A model generated the notes under the pieces. That model ran no database searches and was not told the origin of the DNA. It saw nothing but the letters and a program-made list of their open reading frames with translations. A stretch of 64,000 bases of DNA, from NCBI RefSeq assembly GCF_021117385.1, contig NZ_CP088252.1:2604001-2668000 (forward strand), written 5' to 3'. This DNA is from Frateuria soli (lineage in GTDB: Bacteria > Pseudomonadota > Gammaproteobacteria > Xanthomonadales > Rhodanobacteraceae). The position numbers and the translations under genes were made by a program. Shown in pieces: positions 1 to 7,532 of this stretch (within the stretch, counting starts at the first letter, position 1; the number at the start of each line of letters is the position of its first letter).

Positions 1-549
1 GGAGAACTGCAGGCCACCGTACTGCTTGGGGATGATCATGCCGAAGAACTTGTTCTTCTTGATGAACGCCCAGACCTCCGGCGGCAGGTCGGCCAGCTCG
101 TGGGTGATCTGCCAGTCGTCGATCATCGCGCAGAGCTGCTCGACCGGACCGTCAAGGAAGGCCTGCTCCTCGGTGCTGAGCTCGGGCCTGGGCTGCTTGA
201 GTAGTTGCTTCCAGTCCGGCATGCCGGAGAACAGCTCGCCCTCGAAACCGACCGTGCCGGCCTCCAGCGCGGTCTGCTCGGTGGCCGAGAGCGTGGGCGT
301 GGCGCGGGCGAACATCTTCAGCAGGGGCGCGCTGATCTTGCGGCGGCGAAAGGCCGGCATCAGCAGCGGCACGGCGATCAGCAGCTCGATGACCAGCAGC
401 ACGATCATCGTCACCCAGGCGCCGGTCAGCACGCCCACCACCAGGGTGGCGGCCACCGTGGCAATCGCCCAGGTGCGCAGGCTGGTGCGGTGGTAGGCAC
501 AGGCGCCGGACGCCACGATCGCGGCCAGCAGGGTCAGGAACACGGACAT
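1..549 (-). CDS. fadE: Acyl-CoA dehydrogenase FadE, N-terminal part (cut by window edge)
   Basis: This is the first 183 codons of a FadE-type acyl-CoA dehydrogenase, the flavoenzyme that opens each beta-oxidation cycle by oxidising acyl-CoA and passing electrons to ETF. The N-terminus has the hydrophobic membrane segments of the long FadE form (about residues 1-60). After a linker, the start of the dehydrogenase domain appears, ending in FGMIIPKQYGGLQFS, a motif typical of the family. The ATG at 547-549 lies one base beyond the stop of the upstream hydrolase gene, so the two are probably co-transcribed. The C-terminal catalytic part lies outside the window. ETF and ETF-QO, its electron acceptors, are encoded further along. 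Confidence 0.9.
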   Translation of the reverse strand, partial: MSVFLTLLAAIVASGACAYHRTSLRTWAIATVAATLVVGVLTGAWVTMIVLLVIELLIAVPLLMPAFRRRKISAPLLKMFARATPTLSATEQTALEAGTVGFEGELFSGMPDWKQLLKQPRPELSTEEQAFLDGPVEQLCAMIDDWQITHELADLPPEVWAFIKKNKFFGMIIPKQYGGLQFS

Positions 550-550
550 G

Positions 551-1435
551 TCAATGCACCTCTTGCGGAATGACCGGGCGGCGGACAGGGCCGTCCGGGA
601 AAACATCCTGGATGAACGCGGCGATTTCACGCGTAAATGCGTCGTTGGCGTCACCAGCGAGCATGTGCGTGGCGCCGGCAACCTCTACGTGGCGTGCGTG
701 CGGCACCAGCTTGAGGAACTCGGCCACGGTATCGCGCGAGACCACGTCGCTGCGAGCGCCGGAAAGCAGCAGGACCGGCACGTCCACGCGCCCGGCTGCC
801 GCCAGCAGGCGCGGCTGGTGGCGTTCGCTCTCGCTCACCACGCCGGCGAGCAGCGCCGGGTCCCAATGCCAGCGCAGGCGGCCGTCGGCGCCCTGGCGCA
901 GCAGCGGCCTGAGCTGTTCCTCGCTTTTGCGCCCATGCCGCTGCGACAGGTAGGCGGCGACCTGTTCGGCGGCCTCGGCGTAATCGGCAAAACCGTCCGG
1001 ATGGGCCTGCATGAAAGCCAGGATGCGCTCGACGCCTGCCGTTTCCCAGCGTGGCGTGATGTCGACCAGAACGAGGGCGCGGAACGGCGCCGGGGCGGCC
1101 TCGCCCGCCAGCAACAGGCCCAGCAGGCCGCCCATCGACGCGCCGATCAGCACTGGCGGCTCGGGCTGTGCCAGCGCCAGCGCGCGAAGGTCGCCGGCGA
1201 ACTGATCCATGTGGTAGTCCCCGTCCGCGACGCGGTCGCTCTCGCCATGGCCGCGGCTGTCAAAGCTCACGCAGCGGTAGCCTCGGGCCGCCAGCGCCCC
1301 GGCGGCGCCGTTCCAGGCGCCGCGGGTCTGGCCGAAGCCGTGGGCGAACAGCAACGTCGGCGCGCCGCCGGCATTGCGTGTTTCCACCGCCAGGTCCAGG
1401 CCGTCGGCAACGCAAAAGCGGTCAGTTGATACCAT
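551..1435 (-). CDS. Alpha/beta hydrolase
   Basis: A 294-residue alpha/beta-hydrolase-fold protein, probably a cytosolic esterase or lipase-like enzyme of unknown substrate. Visible features are the oxyanion-hole segment FAHGFGQTRGAW, the nucleophile elbow GASMGG, an acid residue in the LLSGARSD segment and the catalytic His in GATHML. The ATG at 1435 begins MVSTDRFCVADGLDL, which matches a normal family N-terminus. Further upstream the reading frame runs into a palindromic repeat, so longer starts are unlikely. It sits directly before fadE with a one-base gap, so a role in fatty-acid or ester metabolism is possible, but that is inference from position. Confidence 0.85.
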   Translation of the reverse strand: MVSTDRFCVADGLDLAVETRNAGGAPTLLFAHGFGQTRGAWNGAAGALAARGYRCVSFDSRGHGESDRVADGDYHMDQFAGDLRALALAQPEPPVLIGASMGGLLGLLLAGEAAPAPFRALVLVDITPRWETAGVERILAFMQAHPDGFADYAEAAEQVAAYLSQRHGRKSEEQLRPLLRQGADGRLRWHWDPALLAGVVSESERHQPRLLAAAGRVDVPVLLLSGARSDVVSRDTVAEFLKLVPHARHVEVAGATHMLAGDANDAFTREIAAFIQDVFPDGPVRRPVIPQEVH

Positions 1436-1504
1436 ACGCAAGAGTATGGTTTGGCAACGGAGCGCGGTCAACTCCCTGCGTCCACGCCGCCTGGCTTCTG
1501 TCGG

Positions 1505-1570
1505 GGCCCGCTTGCGGGCGATGCCTTTCGCCAAGGTCGGGCAAGGCATCGCCCGCAAGCGGGCTCCTAC
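1505..1570. repeat. Long imperfect palindrome, dispersed intergenic family A
   Basis: An arm reading GGCCCGCTTGCGGGCGATGC is repeated in inverted orientation about 20 bases later and ends in GGGCTCCTAC. The outer end (GTAGGAGC read on the minus strand) is shared with the palindromes near 13.7, 30.0, 53.0, 56.4, 57.1 and 62.5 kb. It lies between the divergent hydrolase and TetR genes, so it is not a simple terminator for either. It resembles the REP-like elements of Xanthomonadales and Pseudomonas. Confidence 0.7.
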
Positions 1571-1631
1571 GAAAAGACGCCGCTGCCGCGTCCGCCTGTC
1601 GCCTGCCCTTCCACAGCGCTACCATGCGCGG

Positions 1632-2210
1632 ATGAACGCCAGCAGCAAGTCCGAACGTACCCGCCTGTCCGCCGAGAACTGGGAAGACGCCGCCCTGGAC
1701 CTGATCGCCGAGCAGGGTGTCGGTGCGCTGGCGGTGGAAGCCCTTGCACGCCGGCTCGGGGTGACCAAGGGCAGCTTCTACTGGCACTTCCGCACCCGGG
1801 AAGCGCTGCTGCAGGCGGCGCTGGAACGCTGGGAACAGTATGGCGAGCGCGAGGTGATCGCGCAGATCGAGGCCATTGCCGACCCGCGCGAGCGGCTCCC
1901 CGAACTGTTCCGCCGCGTCGCCCATGAACTGCGCCCGCACCGCGTCTATGCGGCGCTGCTCAAGGCGCTGGATCACCCACTGGTAGTGCCGGTGATGGCG
2001 CGCGTGTCGCAGCGGCGCACCGAATTCCTCGCCACCGCCTTCCGCGAGGCCGGCCTGCCCCCGGCCCAGGCGCTCAACCGCGCGCGGCTGACCTACGCCG
2101 CCTACGTCGGCTTCCTGCAACTCAATTTCACGCTCGGCCTGCCCCGCATCAGCCACGAGGACTTCGACGCCTACGTGGAACACATGATCGCGACATTGAT
2201 TCCGGCCTGA
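1632..2210 (+). CDS. TetR/AcrR family transcriptional regulator
   Basis: A 192-residue TetR-type repressor. The N-terminal helix-turn-helix is clear at about residues 17-60 (LIAEQGVGALAVEALARRLG followed by VTKGSFYWHFRTREALL). The C-terminal helical part would form the ligand-binding and dimerisation domain; its ligand cannot be told from sequence. The ATG at 1632 puts the HTH at the usual distance from the N-terminus. It is divergent from the hydrolase-fadE pair, across a gap of about 200 bases that holds a palindrome, so control of that pair is a reasonable guess. Confidence 0.85.
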   Translation: MNASSKSERTRLSAENWEDAALDLIAEQGVGALAVEALARRLGVTKGSFYWHFRTREALLQAALERWEQYGEREVIAQIEAIADPRERLPELFRRVAHELRPHRVYAALLKALDHPLVVPVMARVSQRRTEFLATAFREAGLPPAQALNRARLTYAAYVGFLQLNFTLGLPRISHEDFDAYVEHMIATLIPA

Positions 2211-2230
2211 TAACCCCTCGGGGGCCGGTT

Positions 2231-2254
2231 ACGCGCGTCTGCGCGCGCCTTTTG
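2231..2254 (+). terminator. Short GC hairpin followed by T run
   Basis: A six-base stem (CGCGCG at 2232-2237 and 2242-2247) with a TCTG loop is followed by CCTTTT. It lies about 20 bases after the TetR stop and before pckG. It is a plausible but short intrinsic terminator. Confidence 0.4.
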
Positions 2255-2334
2255 CTGCGCTCAACCTTGCAATACCAGTGCACGCAAACTAGCGTTCCGG
2301 AACCCTTTTTTCCTAAGACCTTGAAGAGGACATC

Positions 2335-4113
2335 ATGGCCAGCAAGCTGGAAGCGCTCGAGCGCTGGGTGAACGAGGTGGCGGCGCGCACGCGGCCGGCG
2401 AAGATTCATTGGTGCGACGGCTCGGAGGCCGAGTACCGGCAGTTGGTCGAGGAGATGCTGGCCGACGGCACCCTGATCGAGCTCAACCAGGAAACCCACC
2501 CCGGTTGCTACCTGCACCGCTCCAATCCGTCCGACGTGGCGCGCGTGGAACACCTGACTTTCGTGTGCCACAGGAACCAGGACGACGCCGGCCCGAACAA
2601 CCACTGGATGGATCCGGCCGAGGCGCACGCCAAGATCGATGCCCTGTTCGACGGCTGCATGGAAGGCCGCACGATGTACGTGATCCCGTACTGCATGGGC
2701 CCGATCGACTCGCCGCTGTCGCGTTGCGGCGTGGAGATCACCGACAGCCCGTACGTGGTCGCCAACATGCGCATCATGACCCGCATGGGCAAGGCCGCGC
2801 AGGAGCGCATCGAGCGGGAGGGCACGTTCGTGAAGGGCCTGCACTCGACCGGCGAACTCGACCCCGAGCGCCGCTTCATCATGCACTTCCCCGAGGAGCG
2901 CACGATCAAGTCCTACGGCTCCGGCTACGGCGGCAACGCGCTGCTTGGCAAGAAGTGCCACGCGCTGCGCATCGCCTCCAACCAGGCCCGCGACGAGGGC
3001 TGGCTGGCCGAACACATGCTGATCGTGGGCATCGAGAACCCGCAGGGCCAGAAGCGCTACGTGGCAGCCGCCTTCCCCTCGGCCTGCGGCAAGACCAACC
3101 TGGCCATGCTGATCCCGCCGGAGGGCTACCGCAAGGACGGCTGGAAGGTGTGGACCGTGGGCGACGACATCTGCTGGATGCGCCCCGGCGCGGACGGCCG
3201 CCTGTATGCGATCAACCCGGAGGCAGGCTTCTTCGGCGTCGCGCCCGGCACCAGCGCGGCGACCAACTCCAATGCGCTGAAGTCGATCTCGCGCGACACC
3301 ATCTTCACCAACGTCGCGGTCACCGCCGACAACCAGCCCTGGTGGGAAGGCCTGCCCGGTACGCCGGCCACCGACTGGCAGGGTCGCCCTTACGACCCGG
3401 CCAACGGCCCGGCAGCGCACCCGAACTCGCGCTTTACCGTGAGCGCGAAGCAGTGCCCGACCTGGTCGGAGAAGGCAGAGGACGCGCAGGGCGTGCCGGT
3501 CGACGCGATCGTCTTCGGCGGCCGCCGCCCCTCGCTGCTGCCGCTGGTGATGGAAGCGCGCGACTGGGCGCACGGCGTGCTGATGGGCGCCGCGATGGGC
3601 TCGGAAACCACCGCCGCCGCCACCGGCGCGGTCGGCGTGCTGCGCCGTGATTCGATGGCGATGAAGCCCTTCTGCGGCTACCACTATGGCGACTACTTCG
3701 CGCACTGGCTGTCGTTCGACAAGCCGGGCATGAAGCTGCCGAAGATCTTCCACGTCAACTGGTTCCGCAAGGGCAAGGACGGCAAGTTCCTGTGGCCGGG
3801 CTTCGGCGAGAACCTGCGCGTGCTGGAGTGGATGATCAACCGGGTCGAGGGCAAGGCCCGTGGTCTGGAAACCCCGATCGGTATCGTGCCGGCCGAGGGC
3901 GAACTGAAGCTGGAGGGCCTGAACCTCCCGCGCGAAGCCGCCAGCGAGCTGCTCGACATCGACACCGCTGGCTGGCAGGCGGAGCTGGATGCCATCGGGG
4001 AGTACCTGGGCAGCTTCGGCTCGCGCATGCCCGAGCGCCTGCGCCAGGAGCAGCAGCGCGTAGCCAGCGGGCTTTCCGCCGCCGAAGACTCGCCCCGCGC
4101 CGCCACCGCCTGA
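2335..4113 (+). CDS. pckG: Phosphoenolpyruvate carboxykinase (GTP)
   Basis: A 592-residue GTP-type PEP carboxykinase, which converts oxaloacetate and GTP to phosphoenolpyruvate, CO2 and GDP at the entry to gluconeogenesis. Length and motifs fit the GTP family rather than the ATP family. The kinase P-loop with the reactive cysteine reads FPSACGKTN (Cys251, Lys253), and the metal and substrate segment FGGRRPS is present. The start is supported by GAAGAGGA shortly before the ATG. It stands alone, with palindromic sequence behind it. No allosteric or regulatory site is visible in the short leader. Confidence 0.97.
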   Translation: MASKLEALERWVNEVAARTRPAKIHWCDGSEAEYRQLVEEMLADGTLIELNQETHPGCYLHRSNPSDVARVEHLTFVCHRNQDDAGPNNHWMDPAEAHAKIDALFDGCMEGRTMYVIPYCMGPIDSPLSRCGVEITDSPYVVANMRIMTRMGKAAQERIEREGTFVKGLHSTGELDPERRFIMHFPEERTIKSYGSGYGGNALLGKKCHALRIASNQARDEGWLAEHMLIVGIENPQGQKRYVAAAFPSACGKTNLAMLIPPEGYRKDGWKVWTVGDDICWMRPGADGRLYAINPEAGFFGVAPGTSAATNSNALKSISRDTIFTNVAVTADNQPWWEGLPGTPATDWQGRPYDPANGPAAHPNSRFTVSAKQCPTWSEKAEDAQGVPVDAIVFGGRRPSLLPLVMEARDWAHGVLMGAAMGSETTAAATGAVGVLRRDSMAMKPFCGYHYGDYFAHWLSFDKPGMKLPKIFHVNWFRKGKDGKFLWPGFGENLRVLEWMINRVEGKARGLETPIGIVPAEGELKLEGLNLPREAASELLDIDTAGWQAELDAIGEYLGSFGSRMPERLRQEQQRVASGLSAAEDSPRAATA

Positions 4114-4121
4114 GCTCCGTA

Positions 4122-4215
4122 GCCCTTCTCCGCAGGAGAGGGGTGGGTGAAACACACCTCAGCTTCCGGGCCGGCCGCACACCTGCTCCCTCTCCCCTCC
4201 GGGGAGAGGGGCTCC
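4122..4215. repeat. Palindromic repeat, dispersed intergenic family B
   Basis: Two arms built from CTTCTCCGCAGGAGAGG and CTCTCCCCTCCGGGGAGAGG flank a short unique core, so the whole can fold into a long cruciform or a double hairpin. Very similar CT-rich/AG-rich palindromes lie at about 20.6, 59.6 and 62.6 kb, always between genes. It follows pckG and may act as a transcript end. Confidence 0.65.
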
Positions 4216-4259
4216 ATGGCTTAAACGTTCCGCCACTTCCGTGCATCCAAGCTGGCAAG

Positions 4260-4844
4260 ATGGAAGCCGCCTGCCTCGCCACTGGAAGCCCGATGCCGCC
4301 ACCGCCTGTCGCGTGGTCCGACGCCGAGGACGTGCGTGCCGCGGCCGGAGGCGATCGCCACGCATTCCAGCGGCTGTACCGACAGCACGTCGACCGCGTC
4401 TACGGCGCGGTCTACCGACTGGCCGGCTACGACCACGCGCGCGCCGAGGATCTGACCCAGGACGCCTTCGTGCGCGCCTGGCAGAAGCTCGGCGACTTCC
4501 GGCACGAGAGTGCGTTCGGTACCTGGCTGTACCGGCTGGCGGTGAACGTGGCGCTGATGGACATCCGCTCGCGCGGGGCGCAACCGGTCGGTTTCGTCGG
4601 CGAGGAGGACCTGCCCGATCCGGGCGAGGTGCCCTTCTGTGCCGCCGAGCGCGAGGAACTGGAGCGCGCCATCGCCAAACTGCCGCCCCGCGCCCGCGCG
4701 GTGCTGGTCCTGCACGACGTGGAAGGCTGGCGCCACGAGGAGATCGCCGGCGAGCTGGACATGGCCGTCGGTACCTCCAAGGCGCAACTGCACCGTGCCC
4801 GCGGCCTGCTGCGCCGGATGCTCGAACCCGGAGAGCCCTCATGA
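4260..4844 (+). CDS. ECF RNA polymerase sigma factor
   Basis: An RpoE-like sigma-70 factor of about 194 residues. Region 2 is clear (FQRLYRQHVDRVYGAVYRLA through RAEDLTQDAFVRAWQKL and GTWLYRLAVNVALMDIRSR). Region 4 with its helix-turn-helix follows (LPPRARAVLVLHDVEGWRHE, then SKAQLHRARGLLRRML). The ATG at 4260 is taken as the start. ATG 4293 is an alternative, and neither has a strong ribosome binding site. Its stop overlaps the start of the next gene (ATGA), so the two are translationally coupled. Together with the downstream gene it forms the usual ECF sigma/anti-sigma pair, probably sensing envelope conditions. Confidence 0.87.
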   Translation: MEAACLATGSPMPPPPVAWSDAEDVRAAAGGDRHAFQRLYRQHVDRVYGAVYRLAGYDHARAEDLTQDAFVRAWQKLGDFRHESAFGTWLYRLAVNVALMDIRSRGAQPVGFVGEEDLPDPGEVPFCAAEREELERAIAKLPPRARAVLVLHDVEGWRHEEIAGELDMAVGTSKAQLHRARGLLRRMLEPGEPS

Positions 4845-5263
4845 ACGAATTCGAATGGCGTCGCCAGCTGCGCGAGTTGCGCGCGCCGGTCGCACCGCGC
4901 CACGACCTGTGGGCGCGCATCGACGTCGCGCTGGAACCGGCCGCGCCGGCGCGCACCAGCTCGCGTCCCGGCTGGCTGCTTGCCGCCAGCTTCGCCGGGC
5001 TGAGTCTGCTCGCCGTGTCCCTTAGCCTGCGCCAGGGGCAACTGCCCGATCACCCGCAGGTCACCGCCACGACCGCCACCCAGGCGCCGTGGAAGCCGGA
5101 CGACCCGCGCCTGGCCGGTGCGGCGATCGAACTGGACGCCGCACGCCTGGAACTGAAGCAGGCGCTGGAACAGGCCCCCCATTCGCCGGCGCTGCAGCGA
5201 CTCCTGTCGCGCACCCGCCAGCAGCAATCGCGGCTGCGCCAGCTCGACCAGCAGGCAGGCTGA
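4841..5263 (+). CDS. Putative anti-sigma factor (single-pass membrane protein)
   Basis: A 140-residue protein with a short soluble N-terminus (about residues 1-42, including a DLWARIDVAL helix), one membrane segment (WLLAASFAGLSLLAVSLSL, about 45-63) and a charged helical periplasmic tail. It overlaps the sigma gene by four bases. Size, topology and position fit an anti-sigma factor that holds the ECF sigma at the membrane. No zinc-binding ZAS motif (HxxxCxxC) is seen, so this call rests on context more than on sequence similarity. The C-terminal QQQSRLRQLDQQ region could form a short coiled coil. Confidence 0.65.
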   Translation: MNEFEWRRQLRELRAPVAPRHDLWARIDVALEPAAPARTSSRPGWLLAASFAGLSLLAVSLSLRQGQLPDHPQVTATTATQAPWKPDDPRLAGAAIELDAARLELKQALEQAPHSPALQRLLSRTRQQQSRLRQLDQQAG

Positions 5264-5284
5264 TAAACCTCGAGGAATCACCGC

Positions 5285-6193
5285 ATGAAAACCGTACGTT
5301 ACCTTCCCCTGCTGCTCGCCCTGTGCATCGGCCAGGCGCTGGCCGACACGCCGATCAACCTGCGCCATCCGGCGAACGCCGACGCGCGCATCAGCGTGAG
5401 CAACGTCAAGGGCAAAGTCACCATCACCGCCTGGGATCGCAACGAGGTGCAGGTCACCGGCAGCCTCGGCGAGGGCGCAGCGCCGCTGGCCATCGACGGC
5501 GCCAACAACGCCCTGGAGATCAAGGTCAAGCCCAAGGGCGACGGCTCAAGGGGATGGTTCAACTGGAACGGCGACAACTCCATGGGCGATACCGTGCTCG
5601 ACCTGCGCGTGCCCAAGGGCGCCACGCTGGACGTGGAGGTGGTGAGCGCGCCGCTGGGTATCGATGGCATGGACGGTGGCGAGATCTCGGTCAATTCGGT
5701 GAGCGGCCGCGTGCGGATCGACGCCCGCACGCCCGACCTGTCGGTGGAAAGCGTGAGCGGCACCGTGCAACAGTCCGGCCATGCCGAGCGCGCCGACCTG
5801 CAGACGGTCAGCGGCGACATCCTCGCTCCCGCGCTGGGCTCCCAGGCCGACCTGCAGACCGTCTCCGGCCGCATCCAGGCCAGCGGCGGCCCGTGGAAGA
5901 AATTCAACCTGAGCACGGTTTCCGGCGATGTACAGCTCAGCGGTGGTCTCGCCGAGCACGGCAGCATCGACGTCGACAGCATGAGCGGCGACGTGCAGAT
6001 CCAGGTTCCTTCGGACCTTTCCGCATCGATCCACGCCAGCAGCTTCAGCGGCGACCTGCGCAGCGACTTCGGCCAGGCGATCGAACACGATCATGGCCCC
6101 GGCAGCGAACTCAACGCCGAGGTGGGCGGCGGCAAGGGCCGCATCCACGTGGAAACCTTCAGCGGCGACCTGCGCATCCGCAAGAAGGATTGA
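5285..6193 (+). CDS. DUF4097-type beta-strand repeat protein, exported
   Basis: A 302-residue protein with a clear signal peptide (MKTVRYLPLLLALCIGQALA). The rest consists of about a dozen short repeats of the VSGDVQL/VSGRIQA type, which in the DUF4097 family form a right-handed beta-helix or beta-sheet stack. It probably sits in the periplasm. It lies 21 bases after the putative anti-sigma gene, so it may be a target or sensor partner of the ECF system. Biochemical function is unknown for this family. Confidence 0.8.
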   Translation: MKTVRYLPLLLALCIGQALADTPINLRHPANADARISVSNVKGKVTITAWDRNEVQVTGSLGEGAAPLAIDGANNALEIKVKPKGDGSRGWFNWNGDNSMGDTVLDLRVPKGATLDVEVVSAPLGIDGMDGGEISVNSVSGRVRIDARTPDLSVESVSGTVQQSGHAERADLQTVSGDILAPALGSQADLQTVSGRIQASGGPWKKFNLSTVSGDVQLSGGLAEHGSIDVDSMSGDVQIQVPSDLSASIHASSFSGDLRSDFGQAIEHDHGPGSELNAEVGGGKGRIHVETFSGDLRIRKKD

Positions 6194-6326
6194 GGGGCCA
6201 CACCCGGAGTGGCGAGCCGGCCCCTCGCTCGCCGCCGGGCACCGCACGCTACAGGCTGGTATTGCGCGGGAAGGGCGTTTCGCAACGCCAAGGGGGCGCC
6301 ATCGGCGATGCAGGCTGTGCCAAACG

Positions 6327-6354
6327 AAAAGGCCGGCGCATGCGACGGCCTTTT
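6327..6354. terminator. Bidirectional intrinsic terminator
   Basis: A nine-base perfect stem (AAAAGGCCG at 6327-6335, CGGCCTTTT at 6346-6354) carries a T run on both strands. It lies between the convergent DUF4097-type gene and the outer-membrane protein gene and can end transcription from both sides. Confidence 0.85.
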
Positions 6355-6372
6355 GCTTAATCCGATGGTGGC

Positions 6373-7266
6373 TTACAGGTCCTGGTGGTACTGCACGTAT
6401 GGCGTGCGCGACTGGTCGGGTTCAGGGCCCGCGGGAGTAGGTACCGAGGAGCCCGAGGACCACAGGTTCTGCGCACCGATGCTCAGTTCGCCCTGCCACG
6501 GCAGGCGCAGGGTGACGCCCAGGTCGATGCTGCTCCAGCGCCTGTCACCGTAGTAGCCACCCGGCAGCGTCGGCTGCATGGTGCGGCCGATCAGCGTGCC
6601 ACTCAGCGGACCGTGGTCGACGCCGAAGGTCAACGCCTTCTGGTCGAGGCTGTTGATGCCCAGCTCGTTGCCCGGCAACAGGCGGATGCGGCCCACGCTG
6701 GCACCAAGGTCGATGCCGCTCTGGCCGCCGACCGCGACGCGGCCACGCGCATTGAGCTGCGCACTGCTGTCGAAGTCCGGCAGGCCGTTCACGCCGGGCG
6801 TGGCGCCCGGCAGGACGCGCGGCAGGCGCTGGTCGGGCGTGCTGTCGGCTCCCACGCTGACACCCAGGCTGTAGCGGCCGAGGTTGTAGGTCGCGCCGAT
6901 CTCGCTGCCGACCACCCGCGCGCTGCGGGACATCCCGCCGTGCTCGCTCAGGCCGGCGTGGATCTGCAGGTGCGGGTCCAGCCCGTACTGCAGGTCGGTG
7001 GACGTCACGCCGCCGGCATCCACGACGGGGAAGGACAGCGGTGCGTCTGCGCGCTGGCTTGCGCCGCTCGACTGCGCGCCCGCCTTCAGCACGAGCATGC
7101 GGCCATCCCGGTCACGCCAGGCCGGCACGCCATAGCCCAGATCCACCGCCTGGCCGGCCGCCGGATACGACAGCGGCTGGACCGGCGCCTGCCGGTTGCC
7201 GTCCAGCGACTGCCCTGCCGCGGCGAGCGGCATCAGCAAGGTCAGCAGGGGCAGAAGGCGGCGCAT
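6373..7266 (-). CDS. Hypothetical outer-membrane beta-barrel-like protein
   Basis: A 297-residue exported protein of unknown function. It begins with a signal peptide (MRRLLPLLTLLMPLAAAGQ). The mature part is rich in alternating polar/hydrophobic strands (for example LQIHAGLSEHGG, YSLGVSVGADST, SSIDLGVTLRLPW, ELSIGAQNLW), typical of an outer-membrane beta barrel. The ATG at 7266 is chosen because it opens the signal peptide; a GTG at 7281 would add five residues. The C-terminus reads YVQYHQDL and lacks a final Phe. It is transcribed alone, convergent to the DUF4097-type gene. A TATACT element at 7325-7330 (minus strand) may be its -10 box. Confidence 0.7.
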   Translation of the reverse strand: MRRLLPLLTLLMPLAAAGQSLDGNRQAPVQPLSYPAAGQAVDLGYGVPAWRDRDGRMLVLKAGAQSSGASQRADAPLSFPVVDAGGVTSTDLQYGLDPHLQIHAGLSEHGGMSRSARVVGSEIGATYNLGRYSLGVSVGADSTPDQRLPRVLPGATPGVNGLPDFDSSAQLNARGRVAVGGQSGIDLGASVGRIRLLPGNELGINSLDQKALTFGVDHGPLSGTLIGRTMQPTLPGGYYGDRRWSSIDLGVTLRLPWQGELSIGAQNLWSSGSSVPTPAGPEPDQSRTPYVQYHQDL

Positions 7267-7467
7267 GGTCGATGTCGGCACTCGTCAGGTGACAGACGGG
7301 CGGATGGCCAGTCGTTCGGGAGCAAGTATAGCCAATTTACGTTTAACTAACACCCTGTTGCAGGGTCCGGCCGCTCAAATGGTGAACCCAGGCACATATC
7401 CCATGCGTATGGACCCCGACGTGAAAAGAGGGTTCCCCGGGGATGAAAAGTCAGCAAAAACCGATTC

Positions 7468-7496
7468 CCGACAAAGCCCCTCGCGCACGATATAGT
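7468..7496 (+). promoter_or_regulatory. Sigma70-like promoter for the GGDEF-EAL gene
   Basis: A -10 box TATAGT (7491-7496) is preceded, after 17 bases, by CCGACA (7468-7473), a partial match to TTGACA. It lies 36 bases before the ATG at 7533 in a relatively AT-rich divergent region. Confidence 0.5.
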
Positions 7497-7532
7497 CACG
7501 TCACGGCCCCGTCACGGAACTGAGACCCCGCC

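Noticed and set aside
2149-4155. Long open frame on the minus strand opposite pckG
   Set aside because: It mirrors a real, well-recognised gene on the other strand, has no family resemblance and reads as Arg/His/Val-rich filler, as expected in GC-rich DNA.
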